Source: Topomyia yanbarensis
Lineage: Eukaryota; Arthropoda; Insecta; Diptera; Culicidae
Assembly: GCF_030247195.1 (NCBI RefSeq)
Contig: NC_080671.1
Coordinates: 200,182,625 to 200,246,624 of the forward strand
Direction of reading: 5' to 3'
DNA length: 64,000 nucleotides
This document shows, in pieces, positions 1-11,300 of this stretch. Both the position numbers and the translations under genes were made by a program. Positions within the stretch are counted from its first letter, which is position 1. Every line of letters starts with the position of its first letter. The notes below the pieces were generated by a model. That model worked only from the letters and a program-made list of their open reading frames with translations, made no database searches and was not told the origin of the DNA.

Positions 1-210
1 AGTGGTATCTGCGGTTGTGGCGACGGCTATCACAACAACGAGCACATTGTCTGGGCGTGCATTGAGTAGAGTTCCGCCAGGTCTCGGCTAATTGATACGC
101 TGCGGACCCGAGGAAGACCAACCAACGCCCCAGTTCGAGATGTACTGGCAAGCAGCGATCTTCTCTATATGTCCCACGTATACACCTTCCTAAAAATCAT
201 CAATATATAG
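1..210 (+). pseudogene. C-terminal tail of a non-LTR retrotransposon (LINE) polyprotein
   Basis: Frame 1 from the window edge reads 70 codons to a TAG at 208-210. It carries a cysteine/histidine knuckle (C-G-C-G-x-G-Y-H then E-H-I-V-W-x-C) followed by a conserved tail with L-I-D-x-L-R and P-V-R-D-V-L-A. This layout is the familiar C-terminus after RT and RNase H in many insect LINEs. One TAG interrupts it at 67-69, so the copy is inactive. The element continues off the left edge. Its 3' untranslated part may run on past 210, but I cannot place its end. Confidence 0.7.
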
Positions 211-1864
211 ATTTAATTGCTCCTTTTATTTTTCTTATTCTCAGAAGTGCCCTCTTCCGCCTGTACCATACACCCACGATGCTTAGTGGTTCCATTCCTT
301 AAGAGAGGCGGTCATAAATACATGCAATGCAAATATCGATACAAAACTACATCTCTTTAGTAAATTTTGTGTCGCTGAATCCGAATCTAGTATTAAAAAA
401 ATGATTATATCCACCTAACAGTGTGATATAGCATTTTTTATTACATAATCATTTACATTTATTTTATATTATTTTTTGCTGTAACAATTTTTTGCTCTAA
501 CAATTTTCAGAGTATCAAATAGTACATTTTTGTTGTGCTTGTAAAAAATTGATGATTTTTCACTGAAAATTCTCAAAACAACAGCTTTTGTGCGCCCATA
601 TTTTGACATCTTTGCCAGTGAGCATGATGTCTCGTAAACCAGCTTACAGACCAATCTTCAACTTCGGAATGTTGTTCGTGAACGGGCTTTCTCAAAAAAT
701 CCGTATTCGATATCATCGTCGTGATACGAAGTTGAGTGAGCCATGTGCCTCGTACATCGAATATTTCATACCGACATATGTTTGAAACAGTAGCGTCCAA
801 TAAATTAATATAACGCAAGTTGTAATGATCCGATCAAAAAGAAATTTAGGGGAATATATATAATTTCAAGATCTAAAATAATAACAAAATAATATAATTA
901 TAACATCCGAAATAATTTTTTTTGTCTAGTATTATCTCGTCAAACAATACAACATCTTAGATTCTCTAGGCATTCTGGGCGCACACTTGCGCAGCTGAAA
1001 CCTAGTTTAAGTGGAATTGAATAGTCTGGAGACCATTTTAAAAAATCATTCGAGAAGGATATCGAGGGAAAAAGTTAGTTAAAGCCAAGTTCTATATTTT
1101 TAGTTAAATTCTTCGAATATATGCACACTCATTTTTCTTTACTCTATATTCACCAAAACCCGATAATTATCGTTCAATACAAAACTAATAGTAACTTTTT
1201 CTGATAAAAATACTAATATTGATAACTACAGTTCGACAAAAAAAATATTTCTGGTGATCAATCGATTATTAATATTATTTAACTTACCGATAAATAGCGA
1301 ATTACCCGATGGATTCTGCTATATACTAAAAAAATCAGTTCATTATTGTCAAAATCAAGTTTGAAACAATAAAACATACATCCATAATCATATGATCGCG
1401 AGATAAGAACACACTTTTGGCGAAATACTTTTTTTTGTATTATTGGCCTATGGGAAAACCACTGTGCGATGGTTTGATGCGTCTCCAAGGCGACACAAAA
1501 TAACTATCGAATGAGCCAACAAACACAGGACCTACAGCACGAACATCACACGCGCAACTCGAAGTGTGGATGGGCAACACATCTGAGCCGTACCTCGGAT
1601 TCGTCTGGAGAAACCCCTGCCGTCTTGAGGAGGACCACTCGGCGTACACGATTCTTCCTGATGAAGGCCACCCGAGTTTGTAATCTATGTCGTTATCTCC
1701 TGATGCTTGAAACTGAAAGTTTCTAATTTTCTCCCCCCTGCCATCTTTATCCACCCTCCCTCCCCTGACTCTTATACCCAGAAGTATCACTCCTACCTCC
1801 CTCCCCCATTCCCCAAATATCTTCCCGAAGCATTTAGCTCTTCCGTTCCCTTCTAGTTTCAACT
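211..1864. other. No gene recognised; AT-rich with a pyrimidine-rich tract
   Basis: No reading frame here resembles a known family. The stretch from about 1490 to 1720 is more GC-rich than its surroundings, and 1725-1830 is almost pure pyrimidine (many C runs). That can occur in LINE 3' regions, but no coding similarity supports the idea. Confidence 0.4.
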
Positions 1865-1980
1865 ATTGTATGTCGTTTCCCGGAATGCCATTCCCCGGAA
1901 AACAATTTCCCGGAATGTACTATTTCCCGGAATGTCCCATTTCCCGGAATATCGGTTCCCGGAACGTACTTTTTCTCGAC
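1865..1980. repeat. Left array of TTCCCGGAA-type palindromic repeats
   Basis: Six copies of TTCCCGGAA or a one-base variant lie at roughly 1877, 1891, 1907, 1924, 1941 and 1956, spaced about 15-17 bp apart and linked by short ATG/GTAC spacers. The core is itself a palindrome. A similar array in opposite overall orientation begins at 6080. Confidence 0.85.
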
Positions 1981-2806
1981 AATTTGTTATACTATTGAAA
2001 TCTGAAGTACTTTGAGAACATTTGCATTTACAACTATGTTGCTACTCAAATATTCATCCTTCAAATCCATTTCATTGTATTTATTGTATTTGAATCAATG
2101 AAATTCTAAAATTATTTCCATTGATTTGCTCTTGTCCCAAAGAAGACTAATGCACATAGAAATTTTTTATGCAAAGTGAAATTTAAATGCACTGTTACTG
2201 TAAACAAATATTAGTGAGAGTAAAAATCAGTAAAATTCAAAGAGTATTTTCAGAGAAACTTCATATAGATTAAAATAACATTCTACAAAAAAATCCAAAG
2301 ATGAATGCATTTTTTTAAGAAGGCAGCATCTCAGACAGATACATTCACAATATATAACATTTCAAAGGTTCCAGGAATATTTAAGACGAAATTTTATGAA
2401 ATGTTTATATTTTTTCGTTATCTTTTACCTAATCTTCATAAAAATCAATCAACGTATTTAGGGCAGTGATTGGTTATCATAAAAATGTTGCTAACGTTGT
2501 GGAAAACACTGCCTTTTCAATTTCAAAGATGGCCGTTCTAAATTCTAAATTGATCGTTACGAATTTTCACCATTCTAGAGTACGGTATAAGCATATATTT
2601 CTTGCGTAATAAGGAGATGAATCAAGATTCCAAAAATGGGATTCATAATACGACTTATGCAGCACAAAAATATTAATTTTATGCAATTTGCTCAGCGTTT
2701 TCCCGCCAGCACGTTTTTTTTAATCCGGGCCCGAAATCTATCTCATGTAATGTTTGACCTAGGGCCAAAAACTAAAGTTTTTTTCGATTCCTTAGAACGA
2801 TAGCAA

Positions 2807-5081
2807 CCCGACCAGGAGGAAATAACAGAATTATAACTCATGCTGATATTTTGTTACGAAAAAATTCCTATCAAATTTTGTTATAAAGCAGAAACCGTTA
2901 GGTGTTAAAATAACAAAAATTCTAACCAAAAATTCTCTACGAATATCACATTTATAACAAACGTTGATAGCAATATAACACGATCATAACAACATGAGAT
3001 AGCATAATTGACCCCAACATAGCTTGTATTACTTATTGTATAATATCAATGATTTTAGCGTGCGCGTCTGAAAATAGAATACGAGAAAAGTAAAGCATAC
3101 ATTAAGGCGCTTTTTGCTTTGGGAGCAAAAAGATTCATGCATCAAAAAAGCTTTTATAGCATTGCCAAATGATTGCATACCTGCTGGCTGATTGTTTATT
3201 GTGAATATATGACACACAGATTATTATTTGTCGATTTGCCGCTTTGAACCTGGACATTCTGAGTTTGATGGGGAAGTTTCCTGCATGAACCAACGACGTT
3301 GTTTTCGACTGATGTTTAATGTTAGCATAATATTCCACGCTGCCGTCAAAGGTAAAACGATTATAGATGCAGAAGACGTTTCCAGAACGCACACATTGAA
3401 CTTTGCCTAAGCCTAAGTGCTCTTTGTTTTCCTGGTGTCATACGCTTTGTTTTATTCAGTTTTACTCACCAATACAGCTGTCTATATGACGATAGACTGA
3501 ATAGCTTTATAATATCTTTTCAGATTAGGATAGAGGGGTTATTTTTAGATTCAAAATAGTGCGCTTTGGCGCTTCTCTTGTACGTTAACGTGTTTTACGT
3601 GGTTTTTAGAAATAATGTCGTTGCGACATGGTAACATTGAGCGGATATTTTACGTACATTATTTTACGGAGAATACGACAAATCTTATTTAGGATTCCGC
3701 ATAGATTCAAAGCAACAAATGTGTTTTGAGGTTTCAAAATAAGTCTCTTTTGGGGATTTGTTATTGGCATTTTTGATATGGGGAAGACTAAACAAACCAG
3801 TACAATTATCTCGCACCTAATAAATTGCTAGAAATGCAAATCTTCCACAGAAGTTATGTCTATCAACTGCGAATATAACAGATTTATGAAAAAAATCGAG
3901 AAATTGTTGATGTTTCTTCGATGGGACGGATTCTTGAATATTTCATGTTTTTTTCTGTTACACATTTTTTTCCAAATTTGATTAAATTTTAAGGAGGAAA
4001 TTAACAATATTTTTGCATTAACGTTTTTAGATATTTCAAGGATTATCTAAAACGCATTCAAATCACTTGTCAGTTCAACCATTAAATATACTTAAGTAAA
4101 GTCAAACACTTTTTATGCGGAGGATAAAATAAAAAAGTCGCGATAGTTTAGGAATTCAAAAAACGCACAAACTAGAAACCCACAAACTGGATAAGGTTTA
4201 AGTGTTCATAAAAACCTGCATAAATTGGAGAAAAAAGCGCTGAAAGTCTTATCAAGATCCTCAAAATACATTACGAAAATTTTGGAGATCAGTATAATAT
4301 ATCAGATAGGTTTTTGTGACCTGAAAATTCGTTTTCGCAATATGCAGCATAGATTAGAGGAAAATTAATTATATACTCATTAGACTAAGCCATAAAAACT
4401 AGTTTTAAAATGCTTTTTGATTTCAATTCACGTTTCTTTATTTCATCTGGACTGCTTGATACTTCCTGCATATTCTTCGAAATAAGTTTTATGGGAAAAT
4501 TATAATCTTTAGAAAAGTTCTTTGATAACTTCACGATTCCAAAGCTTTTAATGATAATGGCTTTAACATTTAAATCATACGCCTCCTACTCGAAGTTATG
4601 TGTCAGACGAGTGTCTCAGAAAATAGGCAATGTCATCTCTTAATCCAATTGCAACCAAGTAAGTCAATCAAACCCCTCACTGACAAGTTCTCCGACCAAT
4701 TGCATCTAAAACTATACTCAAAACGCGAAATTTTAAAAATCCAGATCAAAATAAATCAAAAACTTCGAAAATTCGCTTCAAAAAGTTGAATTACGACGCA
4801 TAAAAAGAGACTTCAGTGTATAAGCAAATAATATACTGTTATTTGTATAACCGTTAGCGTTCAAAGATAATTGTGAAAGAATATATAACTTACTGCAACA
4901 TCATCGTTGTATGCGTACATTAATATCATATTATTAATCCAATGATAGCACCAGAAGATATAATCTTGATATAAGCTTTCTTGCATTCCTGATCGGTATA
5001 TCATAAAGATAACACAGAGAGTAATATATATCAACATGAGATATAAATTTGATAGCTTTCTGTTATGATGTTCTGATCGGG
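2807..5081. repeat. Degenerate inverted arms, possible old MITE-derived element
   Basis: The sequence at 2807-2856 (starting CCCGACCAG, then ATAACAGAA and CTCATGCTGATAT) matches the reverse complement of about 5025-5081 (CCCGATCAG, ATAACAGAA, CTCATGTTGATAT) with gaps. A further related motif lies near 4987-5015. The arms are too diverged to define ends or a target duplication. Confidence 0.4.
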
Positions 5082-5280
5082 AAGTGACTTACGTAGGATT
5101 TTTTTTCGCTATTTTTATTTTACGCGAAATGCTGAAAATATAATTAAAATCAACACTCTAACATTTACAGAATATCTATCCGTCTTTCAATTTCATTGCT
5201 TTCGTTTCTCTTAGTCTTAAATTTACCGAAAATAGCTAAGAAAATCGATACAGACATCATTTATTAACTTATATCCTTCG

Positions 5281-5329
5281 TACGTCACTGGAGAAAATAA
5301 TTTAGAGTATGCTGTGAATAATTCAAAGC
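5281..5329 (+). repeat. Dispersed repeat, copy 1
   Basis: A 49-bp segment beginning TACGTCACTGGAGAAA aligns with 18196-18244 at about three positions in four. Similarity appears to extend weakly into the following 60 bp. Family unknown. Confidence 0.5.
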
Positions 5330-6079
5330 TCATGGTTTGAAGTGGATTTGAAAAAAACGCGTTTTTAGTACGCTTGGAGTTTACCTAAAAACAATAGGAC
5401 AGAATTGATAATATATACAATTAGGTATTCTGTTCGCCTTCCATTTTCTGTTATATCATTTTATTTCAATAAAAAATCCAAATCTTAAAAATTCTACAGT
5501 GGTGTATTATGCTTTTCACTGAAGATTAACACGCGACGCAATCGATTCAATATAGTAAAATAGTTGAAAATATACTATTTTAACAGAATCCGCAAAATTT
5601 GGAACAAATATCAGCCAAAATATAGGGCCTGTTAGTCAGGAATTAGAAGGTCATTAATTTATTCACCCCTTCACTACCTGCGGTGGGAAAATTAGAAAGT
5701 ATTTGTTACTATTTTGGTACCCATTTAACTCTTTGATATCCCATCCATTGGGGTGCTTTCTATTCCCCACTCGATTTTTTTTAAATCTTCCCAAGTTTCT
5801 TTTTGGTTCAAAACCAAAAGTCATTCGTAAGCTGTTCATATAATGATCAATTTAAATAAATTTTCATAACACCGCGGAATCGAAAAGATTAAATCTTTAA
5901 AATGACAGTTTTGCAATTTTGTCGCTATCTTTTTTTTACCACAATAACCACTCAAGAAAAAAAATTAAAAATCTTTTCAAGCAACTTTTCATGTTCAAAA
6001 GTAGGTAAAATCTCCTAGAACACAATTAGCTGCATAGCAGGTCTTCTAAAAATATGTTTGGTAGGTGAGGTACGAGTTT

Positions 6080-6206
6080 TTTTTATTTTCCGGGAAATGG
6101 TATTCCGCGAAATGGTTTTTCCGGGAACCAGTTTTCTGGGAAATGATACATTCCGGGAAATGGTACATTCCGGGAAACGATATTCCGGGATATGGTACAT
6201 TCCGAG
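6080..6206. repeat. Right array of TTCCGGGAA-type repeats, interrupted by the BEL element
   Basis: About eight copies of an ATTCCGGGAAATGGTAC-like unit, spaced 15-17 bp, run up to the left edge of the BEL/Pao element. The array resumes at 13410-13470 with three more copies. Read as the reverse complement it matches the 1865-1980 array, so the two arrays are inverted with respect to each other. Confidence 0.85.
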
Positions 6207-6825
6207 TGTTCGGATTAATCACAAACCTTTTTTATAGCAGCCGTATTCGCGCAGCTTAAAACTGTAATTATTATTCTTGTTATATCTATTTATAGTGGTA
6301 TACAAATGAATTCAGCTTACATGAATAGTTTCTCTCCAAATTAATCCTGATGTCTCAACCTTCCTCGACTTACGACACCGACTCCTATGTTCAAATCAGT
6401 AATATAAGTTAACAGCTCAATTTTCCTGTTTTGTTTACTTTTTTACTCACAGATAACGGGCTCAATCTACACCAATCCTACGGTATTTCCTTTCAGGCAC
6501 TGACGAATTGCACGCGGCTGAATGTAATTCACCTGTAGGGCCTAATTTGCCGCGATAGTTAGATAGATCTTCAATTACATTCGAATTGTTTACTTACAAT
6601 GTAACTTTAATGCACTGCCAATAAACTGTTTCAATCCACTGAAATTATTAGTAATTTTCACTTGCAAATAACTTTAATCCTCTCGACTCACTTTTTCTTG
6701 TTTACCTTTTTTCTTCCTTCTCTATGCTACCCTTTGACAGCTATGTTTTTGTCCAGCGATCGACTAAGCGTTGGCCCAAGGTAGTGCTACAACAGGTATG
6801 CCCAATATGCCCTGCGGTGCTTACA
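6207..6825 (-). repeat. 3' LTR of the BEL/Pao element
   Basis: 619 bp, TG...CA ends in element orientation. It is 616/619 identical to the other LTR. The stop codon of the pol frame (6821-6823) is supplied by the first bases of this LTR. Confidence 0.95.
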
Positions 6826-8395
6826 TAGCCCCGCCCTGTAACACTGGTGTTGGCTCCGCCTTAACGCCAGATTTACGCTCTCTCACTTCAAGCACCGCCA
6901 ACTTAGCCACCGGTCTTTTCATTTCACCTTTTGTTGTTCTTACCAATGCCTGCCTAATCCGGCCATCCTTCGACTTGAAGACGGTAGTAACGATCCCACG
7001 AACCCAGCCTTTACGACTGTTCTCGTCCACAATGTACACTATATCGCCTACTTCAACCGGATCTGATTCGTCATGCCACTTGCTTCGCTGGTTCAGTGTT
7101 GGCAAGTATTCCGAGATCCAACGCTTCCAAATCTGGTCTGCCAAATATTGTGATCGCTTATACGAGTCACGCAACGCTTGAGCTTGATCGCTTTTTCGAA
7201 CCGATTGTGTTACATCACCCGCCACAGAAGAGCGCAGGAAATGATTTGGGGTTAGTGCTGCTTCCGCTCCTAACTCTATAGGGATATACGTCAACGGTCG
7301 CGAGTTTACGAGATCTTCTGCTTCCGCCAACGTGGTAAGAAGAATTTCATCCGTCAACTTCCGCCCATCATCTAGCTCACTGAGAGCTGCCTTCACCGAG
7401 CGTACCAATCGTTCCCACGCCCCGCCCATATGGGGTGCTGAGGGTGGATTGAAATTCCACCTAGTAGTAGCATCGGTGAACGTCTCGTCGCAATCTGCAT
7501 ATATCCGTTTCACAACCTCCTTACTCGCACCTTTAAAATTTGTACCATTGTCTGAAAAGATTTCTAGTGGAACTCCCCGCCGGCAGGTAAACCGTCTTAT
7601 CGCCATAACGCATGCTTGCGTCGTTAGACTGTGAGCGACTTCAAGATGCACTGCCCTCGTCGTTAAGCATGTAAACAAGGCGATCCAACGTTTTTCCGTT
7701 CGACGTCCTACTGTCACTAGCACTGGCCCGAAATAGTCGATGCCTGTAAAACTGAACGGCCGCTTGTAGGGCGTAATACGCTGAACCGGAAGTGGTGCCA
7801 TTCTTGGGATCACTGGGCTGCTCTTCCTGATCTTACAACGTACACATAGTTTTACTACGCGCTTCAGCTCTGCTCTGAGATGCTTTATACAGAACCGCTG
7901 TCGCATCTCATTTACAACCGTTTCGGTGTTCGCGTGACCCATTTTCTGATGGAAATATTCCACTAGCAACGTAGTTATGCGATGTCCCTTCGGTAGAATG
8001 ATTGGACAGCGTAACTCAAACGGAACGAATGGAGCATTTTTTGTCCTTCCCTCCATTCTTATTACGTTACTATCGTCCAAGAAGGGAGACTTGTCGTAAA
8101 GTTGGCTATCTTTCTCTAGTCGATAATGGTCTGTATGAGTAAGTTGTTGATTTTTCATGAGCATCTTCACCTCCTCTTCGTACACCTCTGCTTGGGCCAC
8201 TCGCCATAGGTAGGATTCAGCCTTCTGGTATTCCTCACGCTTTAATGGTACTGCGACAACAGAGTGATGCACTTTCGCGAGTTTCTTCACCTTTTCTGTT
8301 ACTGGAAGTGCTTCGATACTCAGCTTTGCAACCTTTCGCTTACAGTTATAAATGAAACGATATGCACATGCCACAGTCCGAACTAGAACCTTCCA
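6821..8395 (-). CDS. BEL/Pao integrase portion of pol (downstream of an in-frame stop)
   Basis: This is the same reading frame as the upstream gag-pol, resuming directly after the TAA at 8396-8398 and open to a TAA inside the 3' LTR. No ATG lies near its left end, so it is a continuation rather than a separate gene. Domains in order are: linker from RNase H, H2C2 zinc-binding module (H-H then C-V-R-C), integrase core with D in GIDYFG, D in FSDNGTNF and E in GGAWERL, and a C-terminal DUF5641-like domain (VGDIVYIVDE, then GWVRGIV). The catalytic D,D,E triad is intact. Whether it is translated depends on stop readthrough or on complementation by other copies. Confidence 0.9.
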   Translation of the reverse strand, partial: WKVLVRTVACAYRFIYNCKRKVAKLSIEALPVTEKVKKLAKVHHSVVAVPLKREEYQKAESYLWRVAQAEVYEEEVKMLMKNQQLTHTDHYRLEKDSQLYDKSPFLDDSNVIRMEGRTKNAPFVPFELRCPIILPKGHRITTLLVEYFHQKMGHANTETVVNEMRQRFCIKHLRAELKRVVKLCVRCKIRKSSPVIPRMAPLPVQRITPYKRPFSFTGIDYFGPVLVTVGRRTEKRWIALFTCLTTRAVHLEVAHSLTTQACVMAIRRFTCRRGVPLEIFSDNGTNFKGASKEVVKRIYADCDETFTDATTRWNFNPPSAPHMGGAWERLVRSVKAALSELDDGRKLTDEILLTTLAEAEDLVNSRPLTYIPIELGAEAALTPNHFLRSSVAGDVTQSVRKSDQAQALRDSYKRSQYLADQIWKRWISEYLPTLNQRSKWHDESDPVEVGDIVYIVDENSRKGWVRGIVTTVFKSKDGRIRQALVRTTKGEMKRPVAKLAVLEVRERKSGVKAEPTPVLQGGAM

Positions 8396-11300
8396 TTAAG
8401 AGAAGCGGAGAGGATCGACGATTTGCTTCAGGACTAAAACGTCATGAAACAAATGAACGGCCCGAATTTCCTCCAACACGTTCGGTACTACTTGTGGTTG
8501 CTGCTGCCATGTTTCTTCGAACTGATTTAAGATTGTTGCTCCCTGGAACCATGGAGTATCGGATTCAAATCGCCGTCCCGCATGCCACTTAGTAACGTCA
8601 TCTGCCACGTTGTGCTTAGTAGGTAACCAGCGCCACTCGCCCTGTTTTGAAAGGGTATGGATCTCTCCAATCCGAAACGCGACAAATTGTTTATATTTTC
8701 GCTGATCGGAGTGAATCCAGGAAAGAACAGTTCTAGAGTCCGTCCAAATAAACCGCTGCTTAATGGGCAGTGAATGAGTTTCCATAATGGTGTTCATCAG
8801 CCTTGATCCCAGAACCGCCCCTTGTAATTCTAGGCGCGGGATCGTCAGTTGCTTTAACGGAGCTACCTTTGACTTCGCCATTACAAGTGAACAGTGCGGT
8901 TTTCCAGCTATCAAAATCCGGAAATATGCAACGCAGCCGTATGCGTTCGAGCTAGCATCTACAAATACGTGCAGTTGTAGAGTACTGTAGTCCGGCGCCT
9001 GCCCTTTCACGAAATGATACCGAGGTATCCTGATTCTTTCGATTTCCGGCAGCCGCTCAATCCAATTTCTCCACTTCATCATCGATTCCTCGTCTATCTG
9101 CTCATCCCACTCGCAGCCTCTTCGCCAGAGGTCCTGGATCAGCATCTTTCCGTAGATGGTGAATGGAGCGAGCAGGCCTAGCGGATCGAAAAAGCTCATC
9201 ACGCAACTCAGTACCGCTCTTTTAGTTGGCCATCGTTCACCACTTATGAAAGGTATCAGTTCGTCACGCAACCTCGTAGAAAAACAAAGCTCGTCGCTCT
9301 TCGGATTCCATACAATACCTAGAACTCGCTCAGTCCCCGTATGTTTGTCTTGATGGAAATGAACTTGCTGTTCCGTCTTTGCTTCACCTAGCGCCCGTAA
9401 GACGTCATTTGAACTAGCCACCCAATTTCGGATGTCGAAGCCGCCTCGAGAGTGAATATAACGAACGTCTTTGGCTCGTTTTATCGCTTCTCCCACAGTG
9501 TCAGTGCTGTCAAAATAGTCATCGACATAGTGGTTGTCTACTATGGCCCTCGACGCCTCTGGATACTGTGAGAAGAATTCGTCTGCGTTCTTGTTTTTCA
9601 CAAATTGAGCGGAACATGGGGAACAGGTTGATCCAAATGTAGCAACATTCATAACATATACCTCAGGACGCGCACAAGGATCATTTCTAAACAAGAATCG
9701 CTGAGCTTGCTGGTCCTCTTTTCTGATGCGCAGTTGGTGATACATTTCTTTTATATCACCTCCGAACCCGACCTCTCGTTCCCGAAAACGACAAATAACG
9801 GATGGTAGAGATGTCAGCATGTCTGGTCCGGTAAGCAACTGGGAATTTAACGAGACTCCACCAACAGCTGCTGCTGCATCCCACACTAGACGGAGTTTCT
9901 CCGGCTTCCTGGGGTTTATCACGATGTTTAATGGCAAATACCACACCTTGGAGGCTGGATGTTCATGCAATTCTTGGAACGTCGCTTTATGAGCATATCC
10001 TTTCGTCAGATAATCAGCTATTGTGCTTCGCACCCTGTTGTACAGAATTTCGTCTTTTAGAAGTCGCTTTTCAAGTCCCTTCATCCGTCTCAGGGCCATG
10101 GCATAGCTGTCTGGAAAACTGGGTTCGTCCACTTTCCACAACAACCCCGTCTCAAAGCGATCACCGATCCTAACCGTTGTGCTATCCAAAATTTCTCTCG
10201 CTCTCCGGTCTTCGGACGATTCCGGCAGTAGTGCTGCAGTAACTCCTGCCTCTTCCAACGCATAATGCTCTTTCAGTAAGTCGTGCAACTCTTGATTGGA
10301 AACGCCGCCACAAGAATGATGACCAACAAACTCTTCTTTCAAATCGGCGCTCCGTATCGGACCATATACCGTCCAACCTAGCTTCGATTTGACCGCTATG
10401 GGCTCATCGGGGCGTCCAACTCGAGTCTCGAGTGGAGTGTACAGGTGAAGGTCTTTTAACCCAATTAATATTCGAGGAACGCTGTGTTTACTATCCGGTA
10501 CTGGCAAGTCTCGAAGATGCACATACTGATTTGCAACTTCTTTCAAATCCAGCGTCTGTTTCGGCAATTTCAGCTCCTCTACAGTGTGTGCGTCCTGAAT
10601 CTGGAAGCGCTGAGTGGAACCTCGAGCTGAAATCGACAAATTCAACCTCTGTGAGTCTTTTTCCACCCGAGAAACGCCTGCCGTCCATGTTACACGAAGC
10701 GGTTGAACAACACCTTTCGTCTTCAACAGTTTCGTCAAAACATTCTCAACCAGCGTGTATGAGGAACCTTCGTCGAGGAAAGCTATCGTATTTATCGCAT
10801 ACTTCCCATTGTAGAGTGTTACTGGGACCGTGCGAAAGATCACCGATTTCTGCTGGAATCGATGCACATTGCAATCAGCGTAAGCTTCTTCCGGGTGTAG
10901 AAGCGGATTGTGCGATTCACTGCAGCTGCCGACATTGCAACGAAAACTGAGTTTGCAAAGAGAATCTCCGTGATCATTCAAACAATTTTTACACAGACTC
11001 CATTTTCGTACCGCCTCCCAGCGCATCGCCAGATTCAATTTACGAAATTCGGGGCAGTTACGGATGCGGTGATCTGACCGAGAGCAGATTTTGCACGGCT
11101 TCTTTCCTTCTACCTCGCGCCGATTATCAGTTTCGGATGCGCAATGAGCATTTAAGAATTCTTCGCGCTCTTTCAGTTTACCCTTCCCGCTTCTTGGGTT
11201 ACTTTCAAGTTGCGAATATCCTCCGCAGTACAACGTGGCCTCGCTGGCATCCCTCACAATCTCCGACAGAAAATCGGATAATGTTCGAAGAGTTACGCGG

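Larger units (their letters stand above)
1981..6079. other. 4.1 kb AT-rich interval between the two inverted repeat arrays, no gene
   Basis: No protein-coding segment is recognisable on either strand. The interval holds degenerate inverted arms (see 2807-5081) and one copy of a dispersed repeat (5281-5329). It may be the body of a decayed non-autonomous element whose ends are the flanking arrays, but that is inference. Confidence 0.5.

Noticed and set aside
1440..1862. 140-codon minus-strand open frame
   Set aside because: Half of it lies over a pyrimidine tract and no family resemblance is seen.
1877..1965. CRISPR-like regular array
   Set aside because: Units are 9-bp palindromes with 6-8 bp spacers, far too short for CRISPR, and the genome is an insect's.
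6771..7634. Plus-strand frames across the BEL integrase
   Set aside because: Shadows of the minus-strand pol frame.
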